A stretch of DNA of 64,000 bases from Sipunculus nudus (GCA_026874595.1 CM049310.1:37961558-38025557), one strand, 5' to 3'. Counted from the first letter of the stretch, positions 22,501 to 37,990 are shown. The notes: generated by a model not told the origin, from the sequence alone. Numbers and translations: made by a program.

Positions 22501-23837
22501 AAAACAAGAAATGTAATCAAAGTGAAGAAAGGTACTGAAAATATCAAAGATGATCAGTCCATGGGTAATTCCTGAAAACATGAAACGTTATCACAGTGAA
22601 GAAAAAGCTCATGAAAACATCAAACATGATCAGTCCACGGGTATTTCCTAAAAACAACAAACGTAAAAAAGCTAAAGGAAAACCTCCTGAAAACATAAAA
22701 AATGACGAGTCCATGGGTATTTCCTGAACACATCAAACATAATTACAGTGGAGAAAAAAATCCTGAAAATAGCAAAGATGATCTGTCCATGAGTAATAAC
22801 TGAAAACATAAAACTTGATAACAGTGATGGAAAAGCTCCTGAAAACATCAGACATGATCAGTCAATGGGTAATTCCTGAAAACAACAGACATAATAAAGC
22901 TCAAGGAAGACCTCCTAAAAACAACAAAGATGATCAGTCCATGGGAAATGCCTGAAAACATAAACATAATCACAGTGAAGGAAAAACTCCTGAAAATATC
23001 AAAGATGATCAGTTCATGGGTAATTCCTGAAAACATGAAACATTATATAAGTGAAGAAAAAGCTCCTAAAAACATCAACATGATCAGTCCATGGGTAATT
23101 CCTGGAAAAATACAAACATAATAAAGCTCAAGGAAAACCTCCTGGAAACATCATAAATGACGAGTCCATTGGTATTTCCTGAACACATCATCCTGAAAAT
23201 AGCAAAGATGATCTGTCCATGAGTAATAACTGGAAACATAAAATTTGATAACAGTGATGGAAAAGCTCCTGAAAACATCAAACATGATCAGTCCATGAGT
23301 AATTCCTGAAAACAACAGACATAATAAAGCTCAAGGAAATCCTCCTGAAAACATCAAAGATGATCAGTCCATGGGTAATTCCTGAAAACATAAACATAAT
23401 CACAGTGAAGGAAAAACTCCTGAAAACATCAAACATGATCAGTCCATGGGTAATTCCTGAAAACAACACATGTAATAAAGCTCAAGGAAAAACTCCTCAA
23501 AGCATCAAAGATGATCAGTCTATGGTGAATTCCTGAAAACATCAAACATAATCAGTCCATGGGTATCCATATGATCACCGTGAAGGAAAAACTCCCGAAA
23601 ATATCAAAGATGATCAGTCCATGGGTACATCCTGAAAACACCAAACATAACAAAGCTCAAGGAAAAACTCCTGAAAACATCAAAGATGATCAGTCTATAT
23701 ATGGGTAATTCCTGAAAACATCAAACATTATTACAGTAAAGGAAGCTCCTGAAACTATCAAAGATTATCAGTCCATGGCTAATTCCTGAAAACATCAAAC
23801 ATAATCACAGTGAAGGCAAAACTCTGAAACATTAAAC

Positions 23838-24190
23838 ATGATCAATGAGTTTTTAAAAGTCCTGTCACCTTATTCATTTGAGCAGATAAAGGACTCTTGA
23901 CAAGCAGACATCCCCATTATCTTCCCATGTGTCAGCTGATACTTTCCTTACAGGTACCCCAGCTCCAGGTCCAGATATGATACATGCAGACAGGCGTGAT
24001 CAAGGTACAGTTTAATAGCTGGCCGGATGAGTGGAGCTGTCAAGATAGGCAGTCCTGGCCTAGCAGTAGGTCCGGTACTGTCCGACACTTGGTTTCACCT
24101 CCACTGTCTCCATTGATGCCAGTTTTCATACTCTTTGAAGGTTTCCTGAAGGTGATCATCCTGTATACAGCAAACATAACTCCTCAGGAG
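23838..24190 (+). repeat. Array leader, copy 4
   Basis: It has the shorter GACACTTGG version. It carries CTCTTTGAAGG where other copies have CTCTTGGAAGG. Confidence 0.85.
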
Positions 24191-24639
24191 GTGAAACTTC
24201 TGAAAACATTAAATATGATCAGAGTGAAGGTGAAATTCATGAAATTCTCAAAGATGATCAGTCCATGGGTAATTCTGGAAAACATCAAACATGATCACAG
24301 TGAGGTAAAGCTACTGAAAATATCAAAGGTAAACAGTCCATGGGTAATTCCGGAAAACAAGAAATGTAATCACAGCGAATGGAAAACTCCTGAAAATATC
24401 AAAGATGATCAGTCCATGGGTAATTCTGGAAAACATCAAACATGATCAAAGTGAGGGAACAGCTACTGAAAACATCAAAGATGAAAAGTACATGGGTAAT
24501 TCCTGAAAACAAGAAATGTAATCACAGTGAAGGGAAAACTCCTGACAATATCAAAGACGATCAGTCCATGGGTAATTCTGGAAAACATCAAACATGATCA
24601 AAGTGAGGGAACAGCTACTGAAAATATCAAAGATGAAAA

Positions 24640-26450
24640 GTACATGGGTAATTCCTGAAAACAAGAAATGTAATCACAGTAAAGGAAAAACTCCTGAAAA
24701 TATCAAAGATGATCACTCCATGGGAAATACCTGAAAACATAAAACATAATCACAGTGAAGGATAAACTCCTGAAAATAGCAAAAATGATCTGTCCATGGG
24801 TAATAACTGAAAACATAAAACTTGATAACAGTGATGGAAAAGCTCCTGAAAACATCAAACATGATCAGTCCATGGGTATTTCCTGAAAACAACAAACATA
24901 ATAAAGCTAAAGGAAAACCTCCTGAAAACATCAAAGATGATCAGTCTATGGGTAAATCCTTAAAACATAAACATAATCACAGTGAAAAAAAAACTCCTGA
25001 AAACATCAAAGATGAGCTGTCCATGGGTAGTTCCTGAAAAAAATAAAACATAATCTTAGTGAAGGAAGCTCCTGAAAATATCAAAGATGATAAGTCCATT
25101 GGTAATTCCTGAAAGCATCAAACATAATCACAGTAAAGGAAAACCTCCTGAAAACATAAAGGATGATCAGTCTATGGGTAATTCCTGAAAACATCAAACA
25201 TGATCACCATGAAGGAAACATAAAGCAAACATAACTCCTCAGAAGGTGAAACTCCTGAAAACATTAAATATGATCAGAGTGAAGGTGAAATTCCTCAATT
25301 TCTCAAAGATGATCAGTCCATGGATAATTCTGGAAAACATCAAACATGATCACAGTGAGGAAAAACTACTGAAAATATCAAAGGTAAACAGTCCATGGGT
25401 AATTCCCGAAAACAAGAAATGTAATCACAGCGAAGGGAAAACTCCTGAAAATATCAAAGATGATCAGTCCATGGGTAATTCTGGAAAACATCAAACATGA
25501 TCAAAGTGAGGGAACAGCTACTGAAAATATCAAAGATGAAAAGTACATGGGTAATTCCTGAAAACAAGAAATGTAATCACAGTGAAGGAAAAACTCCTGA
25601 AAATATCAAAGATGATCACTCCATGGGAAATACCTGAAAACATAAAACATAATCACAGTGAAGGATAAACTCCTGAAAATAGCAAAAATGATCTGTCCAT
25701 GGGTAATAACTGAAAACATAAAACTTGATAACAGTGATGGAAAAGCTCCTGAAAACATCAAACATGATCAGTCCATGGGTATTTCCTGAAAACAACAAAC
25801 ATAATAAAGCTAAAGGAAAACCTCCTGAAAACATCAAAGATGATCAGTCTATGGGTAAATCCTTAAAACATAAACATAATCACAGTGAAAAAAAAGCTCC
25901 TGAAAACATCAAAGATGAGCTGTCCATGGGTAGTTCCTGAAAAAAATAAAACATAATCACAGTGAAGGAAGCTCCTGAAAATATCAAAGATGATAAGTCC
26001 ATTGGTAATTCCTGAAAGCATCAAACATAATCACAGTAAAGGAAAACCTCCTGAAAACATAAAGGATGATCAGTCTATGGGTAATTCCTGAAAACATCAA
26101 ACATGATCACCGTGTGGGAAACTTAAAGCAAACATAACTCCTCAGAAGGTGAAACTCCTGAAAACATTAAATATGATCAGAGTGAGGGTGAAATTCCTCA
26201 ATTTCTCAAAGATGATCAGTCCATGGATAATTCTGGAAAACATCAAACATGATCACAGTGAGGAAAAGCTACTGAAAATATCAAAGGTAAACAGTCCATG
26301 GGTAATTCCAGAAAACAAGAAATGTAATCAAAGTGAAGAAAAGGTACTGAAAATATCAAAGAAGATCAGTCCATGGGTAATTCCTGAAAACATGAAACGT
26401 TATCACAGTGAAGAAAAAGCTCATGAAAACATCAAACATGATCAGTCCAC
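24640..26450 (+). repeat. Tandem duplication with 903-bp period inside the array
   Basis: Landmarks at 24,713, 24,822 and 25,246 recur exactly 903 bp later (25,616, 25,725, 26,149) with very few differences. This defines a higher-order unit of 11-12 basic repeats. Confidence 0.85.
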
Positions 26451-27800
26451 GGGTATTTCCTGAAAACAACAAACGTAATAAAGCTCAAGGAAAACCTCCT
26501 GAAAACATCAAAAATGACGAGTCCATGGGTATTTCCTGAACACATCAAACATAATTACAGTGGAGGAAAAACTCCTGAAAATATCAAAGATGATCAGTCC
26601 ATGGGTAAATCCTAAAAACATAAAACATAACACAGTGAAGGAAAAACTCCTGAAAATAGCAAAGATGATCTGTCCATGAGTAATAACTGAAAACATAAAA
26701 CTTGATAACAGTGATGGAAAAGCTCCTGAAAACATCAGACATGACCAGTCAATGGGTAATTCCTGAAAGCAACAGACATAATAAAGCTCAAGGAAATCCT
26801 CCTAAAAACAACAAAGATGATCAGTCCATGGGAAATGCCTGAAAACATAAACATAATCACAGTGAAGGAAAAACTCCTGAAAATATCAAAGATGATCAGT
26901 TCATGGGTAATTCCTGAAAACATGAAACATTATATAAGTGAAGAAAAAGCTCCTAAAAACATCAACATGATCAGTCCATGGGTAATTCCTGGAAAAATAC
27001 AAACATAATAAAGCTCAAGGAAACCTCCTGGAAACATCAAAAAAGACGAGTCCATGGGTATTTCCTGAACACATCAAACATAATTACAGTGGAGGAAAAA
27101 CTCCTGAAAATATTAAAGATGATCAGTCCATGGGTAAATCCTAAAAACATAAAACATAACACAGTGAAGGAAAAACTCCTGAAAATAGCAAAGATCATCT
27201 GTCCATGGGTAATAACTGGAAACATAAAACTTGATAACAGTGATGGAAAAGCTCCTGAAAACATCAAACATGATCAGTCCATGAGTAATTCCTGAAAACA
27301 ACAGACATAATAAAGCTCAAGGAAATCCTCCTGAAAACATCAAAGATCATCAGTCCATGGGTAATTCCTGAAAACATAAACATAATCACAGTGAAGGAAA
27401 AACTCCTGAAAACATCAAACATGATCAGTCCATGGGTTATTCCTGAAAACAACACATATAATAAAGCTCAAGGAAAAACTCCTCAAAGCATCAAAGATGA
27501 TCAGTATATGGTGAATTCCTGAAAACATCAAGCATAATCACAGTGAAGGAAAAACTCCTGAAAATATCAAAGATGATCACCGTGAAGGAAACATAAAGCA
27601 AACATAACTCCTCAGAAGGTGAAACTCCTGAAAACATTAAATATGATCAGAGTGAAGGAGAAATTTCTCAAATTCTCAAAGATGGTCAGTCCATGGATAA
27701 TTCTGGAAAACATCAAACATGATGACAGTGAGGAAAAGGTACTGAAAATATCAAAGGTAAACAGTCCATGGGTAATTCCGGAAAACAAGAAATGTAATCA
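25230..27800 (+). repeat. Segment of about 2.6 kb duplicated 5,209 bp downstream
   Basis: At least nine landmarks (for example 25,616, 26,149, 26,508, 27,037, 27,264 and 27,619) recur at a constant offset of 5,209 bp, in 30,440-33,010. The second copy follows leader copy 5 directly, which points to block-wise unequal exchange. Confidence 0.85.
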
Positions 27801-30098
27801 CAGTAAAGGAAAAACTCTTGAAAATATCAAAGATGATCAGTCCATGGGTAATTCTGGAAAACATCAAACATGATCAAAGTGAGGAAAAGGTACTGAAAAT
27901 ATCAAATATGAACAATCCATGGGTAATTCCTGAAAACATGAAACGTTATCACAGTGAAGAAAAAGCTCATGAAATCATCAAACATGATCAGTCCATGGGT
28001 AATTCCTGAAAACACCAAACATAACAAAGCTCAAGGAAAACTCCTTAAAACATCAAAGATGATCAGTCTATATATGGGTAATTCCTGAAAACATCAAACA
28101 TTATTACAGTAAAGGAAGCTCCTGAAACTATCAAAGATTATCAGTCCATGGGTAATTCCAGAAAACAAGAAATGTAATCAAAGTGAAGAAAAGGTACTGA
28201 AAATATCAAAGATGATCAGTCCATGGGTAATTCCTGAAAACATGAAACATTATCACAGTGAAGAAAAAGCTCATGAAAACATCAAACATGATCAGTTCAC
28301 GGGTATTTCCTGAAAACAACAAAATGTGATAAAGCTCAAGGAAAACCTCCTGAAAACATCAAAAATGACGAGTCCATGGGTATTTCCTGAACACATCGAA
28401 CATTATCACAGTCAGGGAAAAGCTAACGAAAATATCAAAGGTGATCAGTCCATGGGTAATTCCTGAAAAAAAGAAATCTAATCACAGTGAAGGAAAAACT
28501 CCTGAAAATATCAAAGATGATCAATCAATGGGTAATTCTGGAAAACATCAAACATGACCACAGTGAAGGAAAAACTACTGAAAATATCAAAGATGAACAG
28601 TCTATGGGTAATTCCTGAAAACATCAAACATAAAAAATTTCAAGGAAAAACTCCTCAAAGCATCAAAGATGATCAATGTATGGTTAATTCCTGAAAACAT
28701 CAAACATAATCAGTCCATGGGTAATTCCTGAAAACAACAAACATAATAAAGCTCAAGGAAAAACTCCTGAAAACATTAAATATGATCAGAGTGAATGTGA
28801 AATTCCTGAAATTCTCAAAGATGATCAGTCCATGGGTAATTCTGGAAAACATCAAACATGATCACAGTGAGGAAAAGCTACTGAAAATATCAAAGGTAAA
28901 CAGTCCATGGGTAATTCCGGTAAACAAGAAATGTAATCACAGCGAAGGGAAAACTCTTGAAAATATCAAAGATGATCAGTCCATGGGTAATTTTGGAAAA
29001 CATCAAACATGATCAAAGTGAGGAAAAGGTACTGAAAAATATCAAATATGAACAGTTCATGGGTAATTCCTGAAAACATGAAACGTTATCACAGTGAAGA
29101 AAAAGCTCATGAAAACATCAAACATGATCAGTCCATGGGTATTTCCTGAAAACAACAAACATAATAAAGCTCCAGGAAAACCTCCAGGAAACATCAAAGA
29201 TGATTAGTCTATGGGTAAATCCTTAAAACATAAACATAATCACAAGGAAAAAAAACTCCTGAAAATATCAAAGATGAGCCTTCCATGGGTAGTTCCTGAA
29301 AAAAAATAAAACATAATCACAGTTGAAGAAGCTCCTGAAAATATCAAAGATGATAAGTCCATTGGTAATTCCTGAAAGCATCAAACATAATCACAGTGAA
29401 GGAAAACCTCCTGAAAACATAAAGGATGATCAGTCTATGGGTAATTCCTGAAAACATCAAACATGATCACCTTGAAGGAAACATAAAGCGAACATAACTC
29501 CTCAGAAGGTGAAACTTCTGAAAACATTAAATAGGATCAGAGTGAAGATGAAATTCCTTGAATTCTCAAAGATGATCAGTCCATGGATAATTCTGGAAAA
29601 CATCAAATATGATCACAGTGAGGAAAAGCTACTGAAAATATCAAAGGTAAACAGTCCATGGGTAATTTCGAAAAACAAGAAAGTTATCACAGTGAAGGAA
29701 AAACTCTTGAAAATATCAAAGATAATCAGTCCATGGGTAATTCTGGAAAAATTCAAACATGATCAAAGTGAGGAAATGGTACTGAAAATATCAAAGATGA
29801 TCAGTCCATGGGTAATTCCTGAAAACATCAAATATGATCACCGTGAAGGAAAAACTCCTGAAAATATCAAAGATGATCAGTCCATGGGTAATTCCTGAAA
29901 ACACCAAACATAACAAAGCTCAAGGAAAAACTCCTGAAAACATCAAAGATGATCAGTCTATATATGGGTAATTCCTGAAAACATCAAACATTAGTACAGT
30001 AAAGGAAGCTCCTGAAACTATCAAAGATTATCAGTCCATGGCTAATTCCTGAAAACATCAAACATAATCACAGTGAAGGCAAAACTCTGAAAGATCAA

Positions 30099-30450
30099 AC
30101 ATGATCATTGAGTTTTTAAAAGTCCTGTCACCTTATTCATTTGAGCAGATAAAGGACTCTTGACAACCAGACATCCCCATCATCTTCCCATGTGTCAGCT
30201 GATACTTTCCTTACAGGTACCCCAGCTCCAGGTCCAGATATTATACATGCAGACAGGCGTGATCAAGGTACAGTTTAATAGCTGGCCGGATGAGTGGAGC
30301 TGTCAAGATAGGCAGTCCTGGCCTAGCAGTAGGTCCGGTACTGTCCGACAACTTGGTTTTACCTCCACTGTCTCCATTGATGCCAGTTTTCATACTCTTG
30401 GAAGGTTTCCTGAAGGTGATCATCCTGTATACAGCAAACATAACTCCTCA
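30099..30450 (+). repeat. Array leader, copy 5
   Basis: It has the longer GACAACTTGG version. In the exon candidate the ATG of copies 1-4 is ATT (CAGATATTATACATG). The frame 30,160-30,558 runs through the leader into the repeat. Confidence 0.85.
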
Positions 30451-33400
30451 GGAGGTGAAACTCCTGAAAACATTAAATATGATCAGGGTGAAGGTGAAAT
30501 TCCTGAAATTCTCAAAGATGATCAGTCCTTGGGTAATTCTGAAAAACATCAAACATGATCAAGGTGAGGAAAAGCTACTGAAAATATCAAAGGTAAACAG
30601 TCCATGGGTAATTCCGGAAAACAAGAAATGTAATCACAGCGAAGGGAAAACTCCTGAAAATATCAAAGATGATCAGTCCATGGGAAATTCTGGAAAACAT
30701 CAAACATGATCAAAGTGAGGGAACAGCTACTGAAAATATCAAAGATGAAAAGTACATGGGTAATTCCTGAAAACAAGAAATGTAATCACAGTAAAGGAAA
30801 AACTCCTGAAAATATCAAAGATGATCACTCCATGGGAAATACCTGAAAACATAAAACATAATCACAGTAAAGGATAAACTCCTGAAAATAGCAAAAATGA
30901 TCTGTCCATGGGTAATAACTGAAAACATAAAACTTGATAACAGTGATGGAAAAGCTCCTGAAAACATCAAACATGATCAGTCCATGGGTATTTCCTGAAA
31001 ACAACAAACATAATAAAGCTAAAGGAAAACCTCCTGAAAACATCAAAGATGATCAGTCTATGGGTAAATCCTTAAAACATAAACATAATCACAGTGAAAA
31101 AAAAGCTCCTGAAAACATAAAAGATGAGCTGTCCATGGGTAGTTCCTGAAAAAAATAAAACATAATCACAGTGAAGGAAGCTCCTGAAAATATCAAAGAT
31201 GATAAGTCCATTGGTAATTCCTGAAAGCATCAAACATAATCACAGTAAAGGAAAACCTCCTGAAAACATAAAGGATGATCAGTCTATGGGTAATTCCTGA
31301 AAACATCAAACATGATCACCGTGAAGGAAACTTAAAGCAAACATAACTCCTCAGAAGGTGAAACTCCTGAAAACATTAAATATGATCAGAGTGAGGGTGA
31401 AATTCCTCAATTTCTCAAAGATGATCAGTCCATGGATAATTCTGGAAAACATCAAACATGATCACAGTGAGGAAAAGCTACTGAAAATATCAAAGGTAAA
31501 CAGTCCATGGGTAATTCCAGAAAACAAGAAATGTAATCAAAGTGAAGAAAAGGTACTGAAAATATCAAAGAAGATCAGTCCATGGGTAATTCCTGAAAAC
31601 ATGAAACGTTATCACAGTGAAGAAAAAGCTCATGAAAACATCAAACATGATCAGTCCACGGGTATTTCCTGAAAACAACAAACGTAATAAAGCTCAAGGA
31701 AAACCTCCTGAAAACATCAAAAATGACTAGTCCATGGGTATTTCCTGAACACATCAAACATAATTACAGTGGAGGAAAAACTCCTGAAAATATCAAAGAT
31801 GATCAGTCCATGGGTAAATCCTAAAAACATAAAACATAACACAGTGAAGGAAAAACTCCTGAAAATAGCAAAGATGATCTGTCCATGAGTAATAACTGAA
31901 AACATAAAACTTGATAACAGTGATGGAAAAGCTCCTGAAAACATCAGACATGACCAGTCAATGGGTAATTCCTGAAAGCAACAGACATAATAAAGCTCAA
32001 GGAAATCCTCCTAAAAACAACAAAGATGATCAGTCCATGGTAAATGCCTGAAAACATAAACATAATCACAGTGAAGGAAAAACTCCTGAAAATATCAAAG
32101 ATGATCAGTTCATGGGTAATTCCTGAAAACATGAAACATTATATAAGTGAAGAAAAAGCTCCTAAAAACATCAACATGATCAGTCCATGGGTAATTCCTG
32201 GAAAAATACAAACATAATAAAGCTCAAGGAAACCTCCTGGAAACATCAAAAATGACGAGTCCATGGGTATTTCCTGAACACATCAAACATAATTACAGTG
32301 GAGGAAAAACTCCTGAAAATATCAAAGATGATCAGTCCATGGGTAAATCCTAAAAACATAAAACATAACACAGTGAAGGAAAAACTCCTGAAAATAGCAA
32401 AGATGATCTGTCCATGGGTAATAACTGGAAACATAAAACTTGATAACAGTGATGGAAAAGCTCCTGAAAACATCAAACATGATCAGTCCATGAGTAATTC
32501 CTGAAAACAACAGACATAATAAAGCTCAAGGAAATCCTCCTGAAAACATCAAAGATCATCAGTCCATGGGTAATTCCTGAAAACATAAACATAATCACAG
32601 TGAAGGAAAAACTCCTGAAAACATCAAACATGATCAGTCCATGGGTAATTCCTGAAAACAACACATATAATAAAGCTCAAGGAAAAACTCCTCAAAGCAT
32701 CAAAGATGATCAGTCTATGGTGAATTCCTGAAAACATCAAACATAATCACAGTGAAGGAAAAACTCCTGAAAATATCAAAGATGATCACCGTGAAGGAAA
32801 CATAAAGCAAACATAACTCCTCAGAAGGTGAAACTCCTGAAAACATTAAATATGATCAGAGTGAAGGAGAAATTTCTCAAATTCTCAAAGATGGTCAGTC
32901 CATGGATAATTCTGGAAAACATCAAACATGATCACAGTGAGGAAAAGGTACTGAAAATATCAAAGGTAAACAGTCCATGGGTAATTCCGGAAAACAAGAA
33001 ATGTAATCACAGCGAAGGGAAAACTCCTGAAAATATCAAAGATTATCAGTCCATGGGTAATTCTGGAAAACATCAAACATGATCAAAGTGAGGGAACAGC
33101 TACTGAAAATATCAAAGATGAAAAGTACATGGGTAATTCCTGAAAACAAGAAATGTAATCACAGTGAAGGAAAAACTCCTGAAAATATCAAAGATGATCA
33201 GTCAATGGGTAATTCCTGAAAACACCAAACAAAATAAAGCTCAAGGAAAACCTCCTGAAAACATCAAAAATGACGATTCCATGGGTATTTCCTGAACACA
33301 TCAAACATAATTACAGTGGAGGAAAAACTCCTGAAAATATCAAAGATGATCAGTCCATGGGTAAATCCTAAAATCATAAAACATAACACAGTGAAGGAAA

Positions 33401-33604
33401 AACTCCTGAAAATAGCAAAGATGATCTGTCCATGGGTAATAACTGAAAACATAAAACTTGATAACAGTGATGGAAAAGCTCCTGAAAACATCAAACATGA
33501 TCAGTCCATGGGTAATTCCTGAAAACAACAGACATAATAAAGCTCAAGGAAATCCTCCTAAAAACATCAAAGATGACCAGTCCATGGGTAATGCCTGAAA
33601 ACAT

Positions 33605-36600
33605 AAACATAATCACAGTGAAGGAAAAACTCCTGAAAATATCAAAGATATCAGTTCATGGGTAATTCCTGAAAACATGAAACATTATATAAGTGAGGAA
33701 AAAGCTCCTGAAAACATCAAACATGATCAGTCCATGGGTAATTCCTAAAAAACAAACATAATAAATCTCTAGGAAAACCTCCTGAAAACATCAAAGATGA
33801 TCAGTCTATGGGTAATTCCTCAAAAACATCAAACATTATCACAGTCAGGGAAAAGCTACAGAAAACATCAAAGAGTAATTCCTGAAAAAAAGAAATCTAA
33901 TCACAGTGAAGGAAAAACTCCTGAAAATATCAAAGATGGTCAATCAATGGGTAATTCTGGAAAACATCAAACATGATCACAGTGAAGGAAAAGCTACTGA
34001 AAATATCAAAGATGAACAGTCTATGGGTAATTCCTGAAAACATCAAACATAAAAAATCTCAAGGAAAAACTCCTCAAAGCATCAAATATGATCAATCTAT
34101 GGTTAATTCCTGAAAAACATCAAACATTATCACAGTGAAGGAAAAACTCTTGAAAATATCAAAGATTATCAGTCCATGGGTAATTCCTGAAAACATCAAA
34201 CATAACAAAGCTCAAGGAAAAACTCCTGAAAACATCAAAGATGATCAGTCTAAGGGTAATTCCTGAAAACAAACATAATAAAGCTCAAGGAAAAACTCCT
34301 GAAAATATTAAATATGATCAGAGTGAAGGTGAAATTCCTGAAATTCTCAAAGATGATCAGTCCATGGGTAATTCTTGAAAACATCAAACATGATCACAGT
34401 GAGGGAACAGCTACTGAAAATATCAAAGATGAAAAGTACATGGGTAATTCCTGAAAACAAGAAATGTAATCACAACGAAAGGAAAACTCCTGAAAATATC
34501 AAAGATGATCAGTCCATGGGTAATTCTGGAAAACATCAAACATGATCAAAGCGATGGAACAGCTACTGAAAATATCAAAGATGAAAAGTACATGGGTAAT
34601 TCCTGAAAACAAGAAATGTAATCACAGTGAAGGAAAAACTCCTGAAAATATCAAAGATGATCACTCCATGGGAAATACCTGAAAACATAAAACATAATCA
34701 CAGTGAAGGAAAAATTTCTGAAAATAGCAAAAATGATCTGTCCATGGGAAATAACTGAAAACATAAAACTTGATAACAGTGATGGAAAAGCTCCTGAAAA
34801 CATCAAACATGATCAGTCCATGGGTATTTCCTGAAAACAACAAACATAATAAAGCTCAAGGAAAACCACCTAAAAATATCAAAGATGATTAGTCCATGGG
34901 TAATACCTGAAAACATAAAACATAATCACAGTGAAGGAAAAACTCCTGAAAATAGCAAAGATGATCTGTCCATGGGTAATAAATGAAAGCATAAAACTTG
35001 ATAAAAGTGGTGGAAAAACTCCTGAAAATATCAAAGATGATCAGTTCCAGGGTAATTCCTGAAAACATCAAACATAACAAAGCTTAAGGAAAAACTCCTG
35101 AAAACATCAAACATGATCAGTCCATGGGTAATTCCTGAAAACAACAAATATAATAAAGCTCAAGGAAAAACTCCTCAAAGCATCAAAGATGATCAGTCTA
35201 TGGTTATTTCCTGCAAACATCAAACATAATCACAGTGAAGGAAAAACTCCTGAAAATATCAAAGATATCAGTTCATGGGTAATTCCTGAAAACATGAAAC
35301 ATTATATAAGTGAGGAAAAAGCTCCTGAAAACATCAAACATGATCAGTCCATGGGTAATTCCTAAAAAACAAACATAATAAATCTCTAGGAAAACCTCCT
35401 GAAAACATCAAAGATGATCAGTCTATGGGTAATTCCTCAAAAACATCAAACATTATCACAGTCAGGGAAAAGCTACAGAAAACATCAAAGAGTAATTCCT
35501 GAAAAAAAGAAATCTAATCACAGTGAAGGAAAAACTCCTGAAAATATCAAAGATGGTCAATCAATGGGTAATTCTGGAAAACATCAAACATGATCACAGT
35601 GAAGGAAAAGCTACTGAAAATATCAAAGATGAACAGTCTATGGGTAATTCCTGAAAACATCAAACATAAAAAATCTCAAGGAAAAACTCCTCAAAGCATC
35701 AAATATGATCAATCTATGGTTAATTCCTGAAAAACATCAAACATTATCACAGTGAAGGAAAAACTCTTGAAAATATCAAAGATTATCAGTCCATGGGTAA
35801 TTCCTGAAAACATCAAACATAACAAAGCTCAAGGAAAAACTCCTGAAAACATCAAAGATGATCAGTCTTAGGGTAATTCCTGAAAACAAACATAATAAAG
35901 CTCAAGGAAAAACTCCTGAAAATATTAAATATGATCAGAGTGAAGGTGAAATTCCTGAAATTCTCAAAGATGATCAGTCCATGGGTAATTCTTGAAAACA
36001 TCAAACATGATCACAGTGAGGGAACAGCTACTGAAAATATCAAAGATGAAAAGTACATGGGTAATTCCTGAAAACAAGAAATGTAATCACAACGAAAGGA
36101 AAACTCCTGAAAATATCAAAGATGATCAGTCCATGGGTAATTCTGGAAAACATCAAACATGATCAAAGCGATGGAACAGCTACTGAAAATATCAAAGATG
36201 AAAAGTACATGGGTAATTCCTGAAAACAAGAAATGTAATCACAGTGAAGGAAAAACTCCTGAAAATATCAAAGATGATCACTCCATGGGAAATACCTGAA
36301 AACATAAAACATAATCACAGTGAAGGAAAAATTTCTGAAAATAGCAAAAATGATCTGTCCATGGGAAATAACTGAAAACATAAAACTTGATAACAGTGAT
36401 GGAAAAGCTCCTGAAAACATCAAACATGATCAGTCCATGGGTATTTCCTGAAAACAACAAACATAATAAAGCTCAAGGAAAACCACCTAAAAATATCAAA
36501 GATGATTAGTCCATGGGTAATACCTGAAAACATAAAACATAATCACAGTGAAGGAAAAACTCCTGAAAATAGCAAAGATGATCTGTCCATGGGTAATAAA

Positions 36601-36838
36601 TGAAAGCATAAAACTTGATAAAAGTGGTGGAAAAACTCCTGAAAATATCAAAGATGATCAGTTCCAGGGTAATTCCTGAAAACATCAAACATAACAAAGC
36701 TTAAGGAAAAACTCCTGAAAACATCAAACATGATCAGTCCATGGGTAATTCCTGAAAACAACAAATATAATAAAGCTCAAGGAAAAACTCCTCAAAGCAT
36801 CAAAGATGATCAGTCTATGGTTATTTCCTGCAAACATC
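33605..36838 (+). repeat. Near-perfect tandem duplication of 1,617 bp
   Basis: 33,605-35,221 and 35,222-36,838 match at a constant offset of 1,617 bp. I noticed one substitution (CAGTCTAAGGG near 34,250 against CAGTCTTAGGG near 35,867). This is the youngest visible event in the array, or an assembly duplication. Confidence 0.85.
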
Positions 36839-37639
36839 AAACATAATCACAGTGAAGGAAAAACTCCTGAAAATATCAAAGATGATCAGTCCATGGATAT
36901 CTCTGGAAAACATCAAACATGACCAAAGTCAGGGAAAAACTACTGAAAATATCAAAGGTGATCAGTCCATGGGTAATTCTGGAAAACAAGAAATCTAATC
37001 ACAGTGAAGGAAAAGCTCCTGAAAATATCAAAGATGAACAGTCTATGGGTAATTCGTGAAAACATCAAACATAACAAATCTCAAGGAAAAACTCCTCAAA
37101 GCATCAAAGATGATCAGTGTATGGTTAATTCCTGAAAACATCAAACATAATCACTGTGAAGGAAAAACTCCTGAAAATATCAAAGATTATCAGTCCATGG
37201 GTAATTCCTGAAAACATCAAACATAACAAAGCTCAAGGAAAAACTCCTCAAAACATCAAAGATGATCAGTCTTTGGGTAATTCCTTAAAACCTCCAACAT
37301 TATCATAGTAAAGGAAGCTCCTGAAAATATCAAAGATTATCAGTCCATGGCTAATTCCTGAAAACATCAAACATAATCACAGTGAAGGCAAAACTCTGAA
37401 AAAAAAAAAGATGAAGAGTCCATGGGTATTTCCTGAAAACATCAAACATAATTACAGTGAAGGAAAAACTCCTGAAAATATCAAAGATGATCAGTCCATG
37501 GGTAATTCCATTAAAACACCAAACATAACAAAGCTCAAGGAAAAACTCCTGAAAACATCAAAGATGATCAGTCTATATATGGGTAATTCCTGAAAACATC
37601 AATCATTATTACAGTAAAGGCAAAACTCTGAAACACAAA

Positions 37640-37990
37640 CATGATCATTGAGTTTTTAAAAGTCCTGTCACCTTATTTATTTGAGCAGATAAAGGAATCT
37701 TGACAACCAGACATCCCCATCATCTTCCCATGTGTCAGCTGATACTTTCCTTACAGGTACCCCAGCTCCAGGTCCAGATATGATACATGCAAACAGGCGT
37801 GATCAAGGTACAGTTTAATAGCTGGCCGGATGAGTGGAGCTGTCAAGATAGGCAGTCCTGGCCTAGCAGTAGGTCCGGTACTGTCCGACACTTGGTTTCA
37901 CCTCCACTGTCTCCATTGATGCCAGTTTTCACACTCTTGGAAGGTTTCCTGAAGGTGATCATCCTGTAAACAGCAAACATAACTCCTCAG
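37640..37990 (+). repeat. Array leader, copy 6
   Basis: It has the shorter GACACTTGG version and opens the last, shortest block (to about 38,915). ATGCAAACAGG replaces ATGCAGACAGG. Confidence 0.85.
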
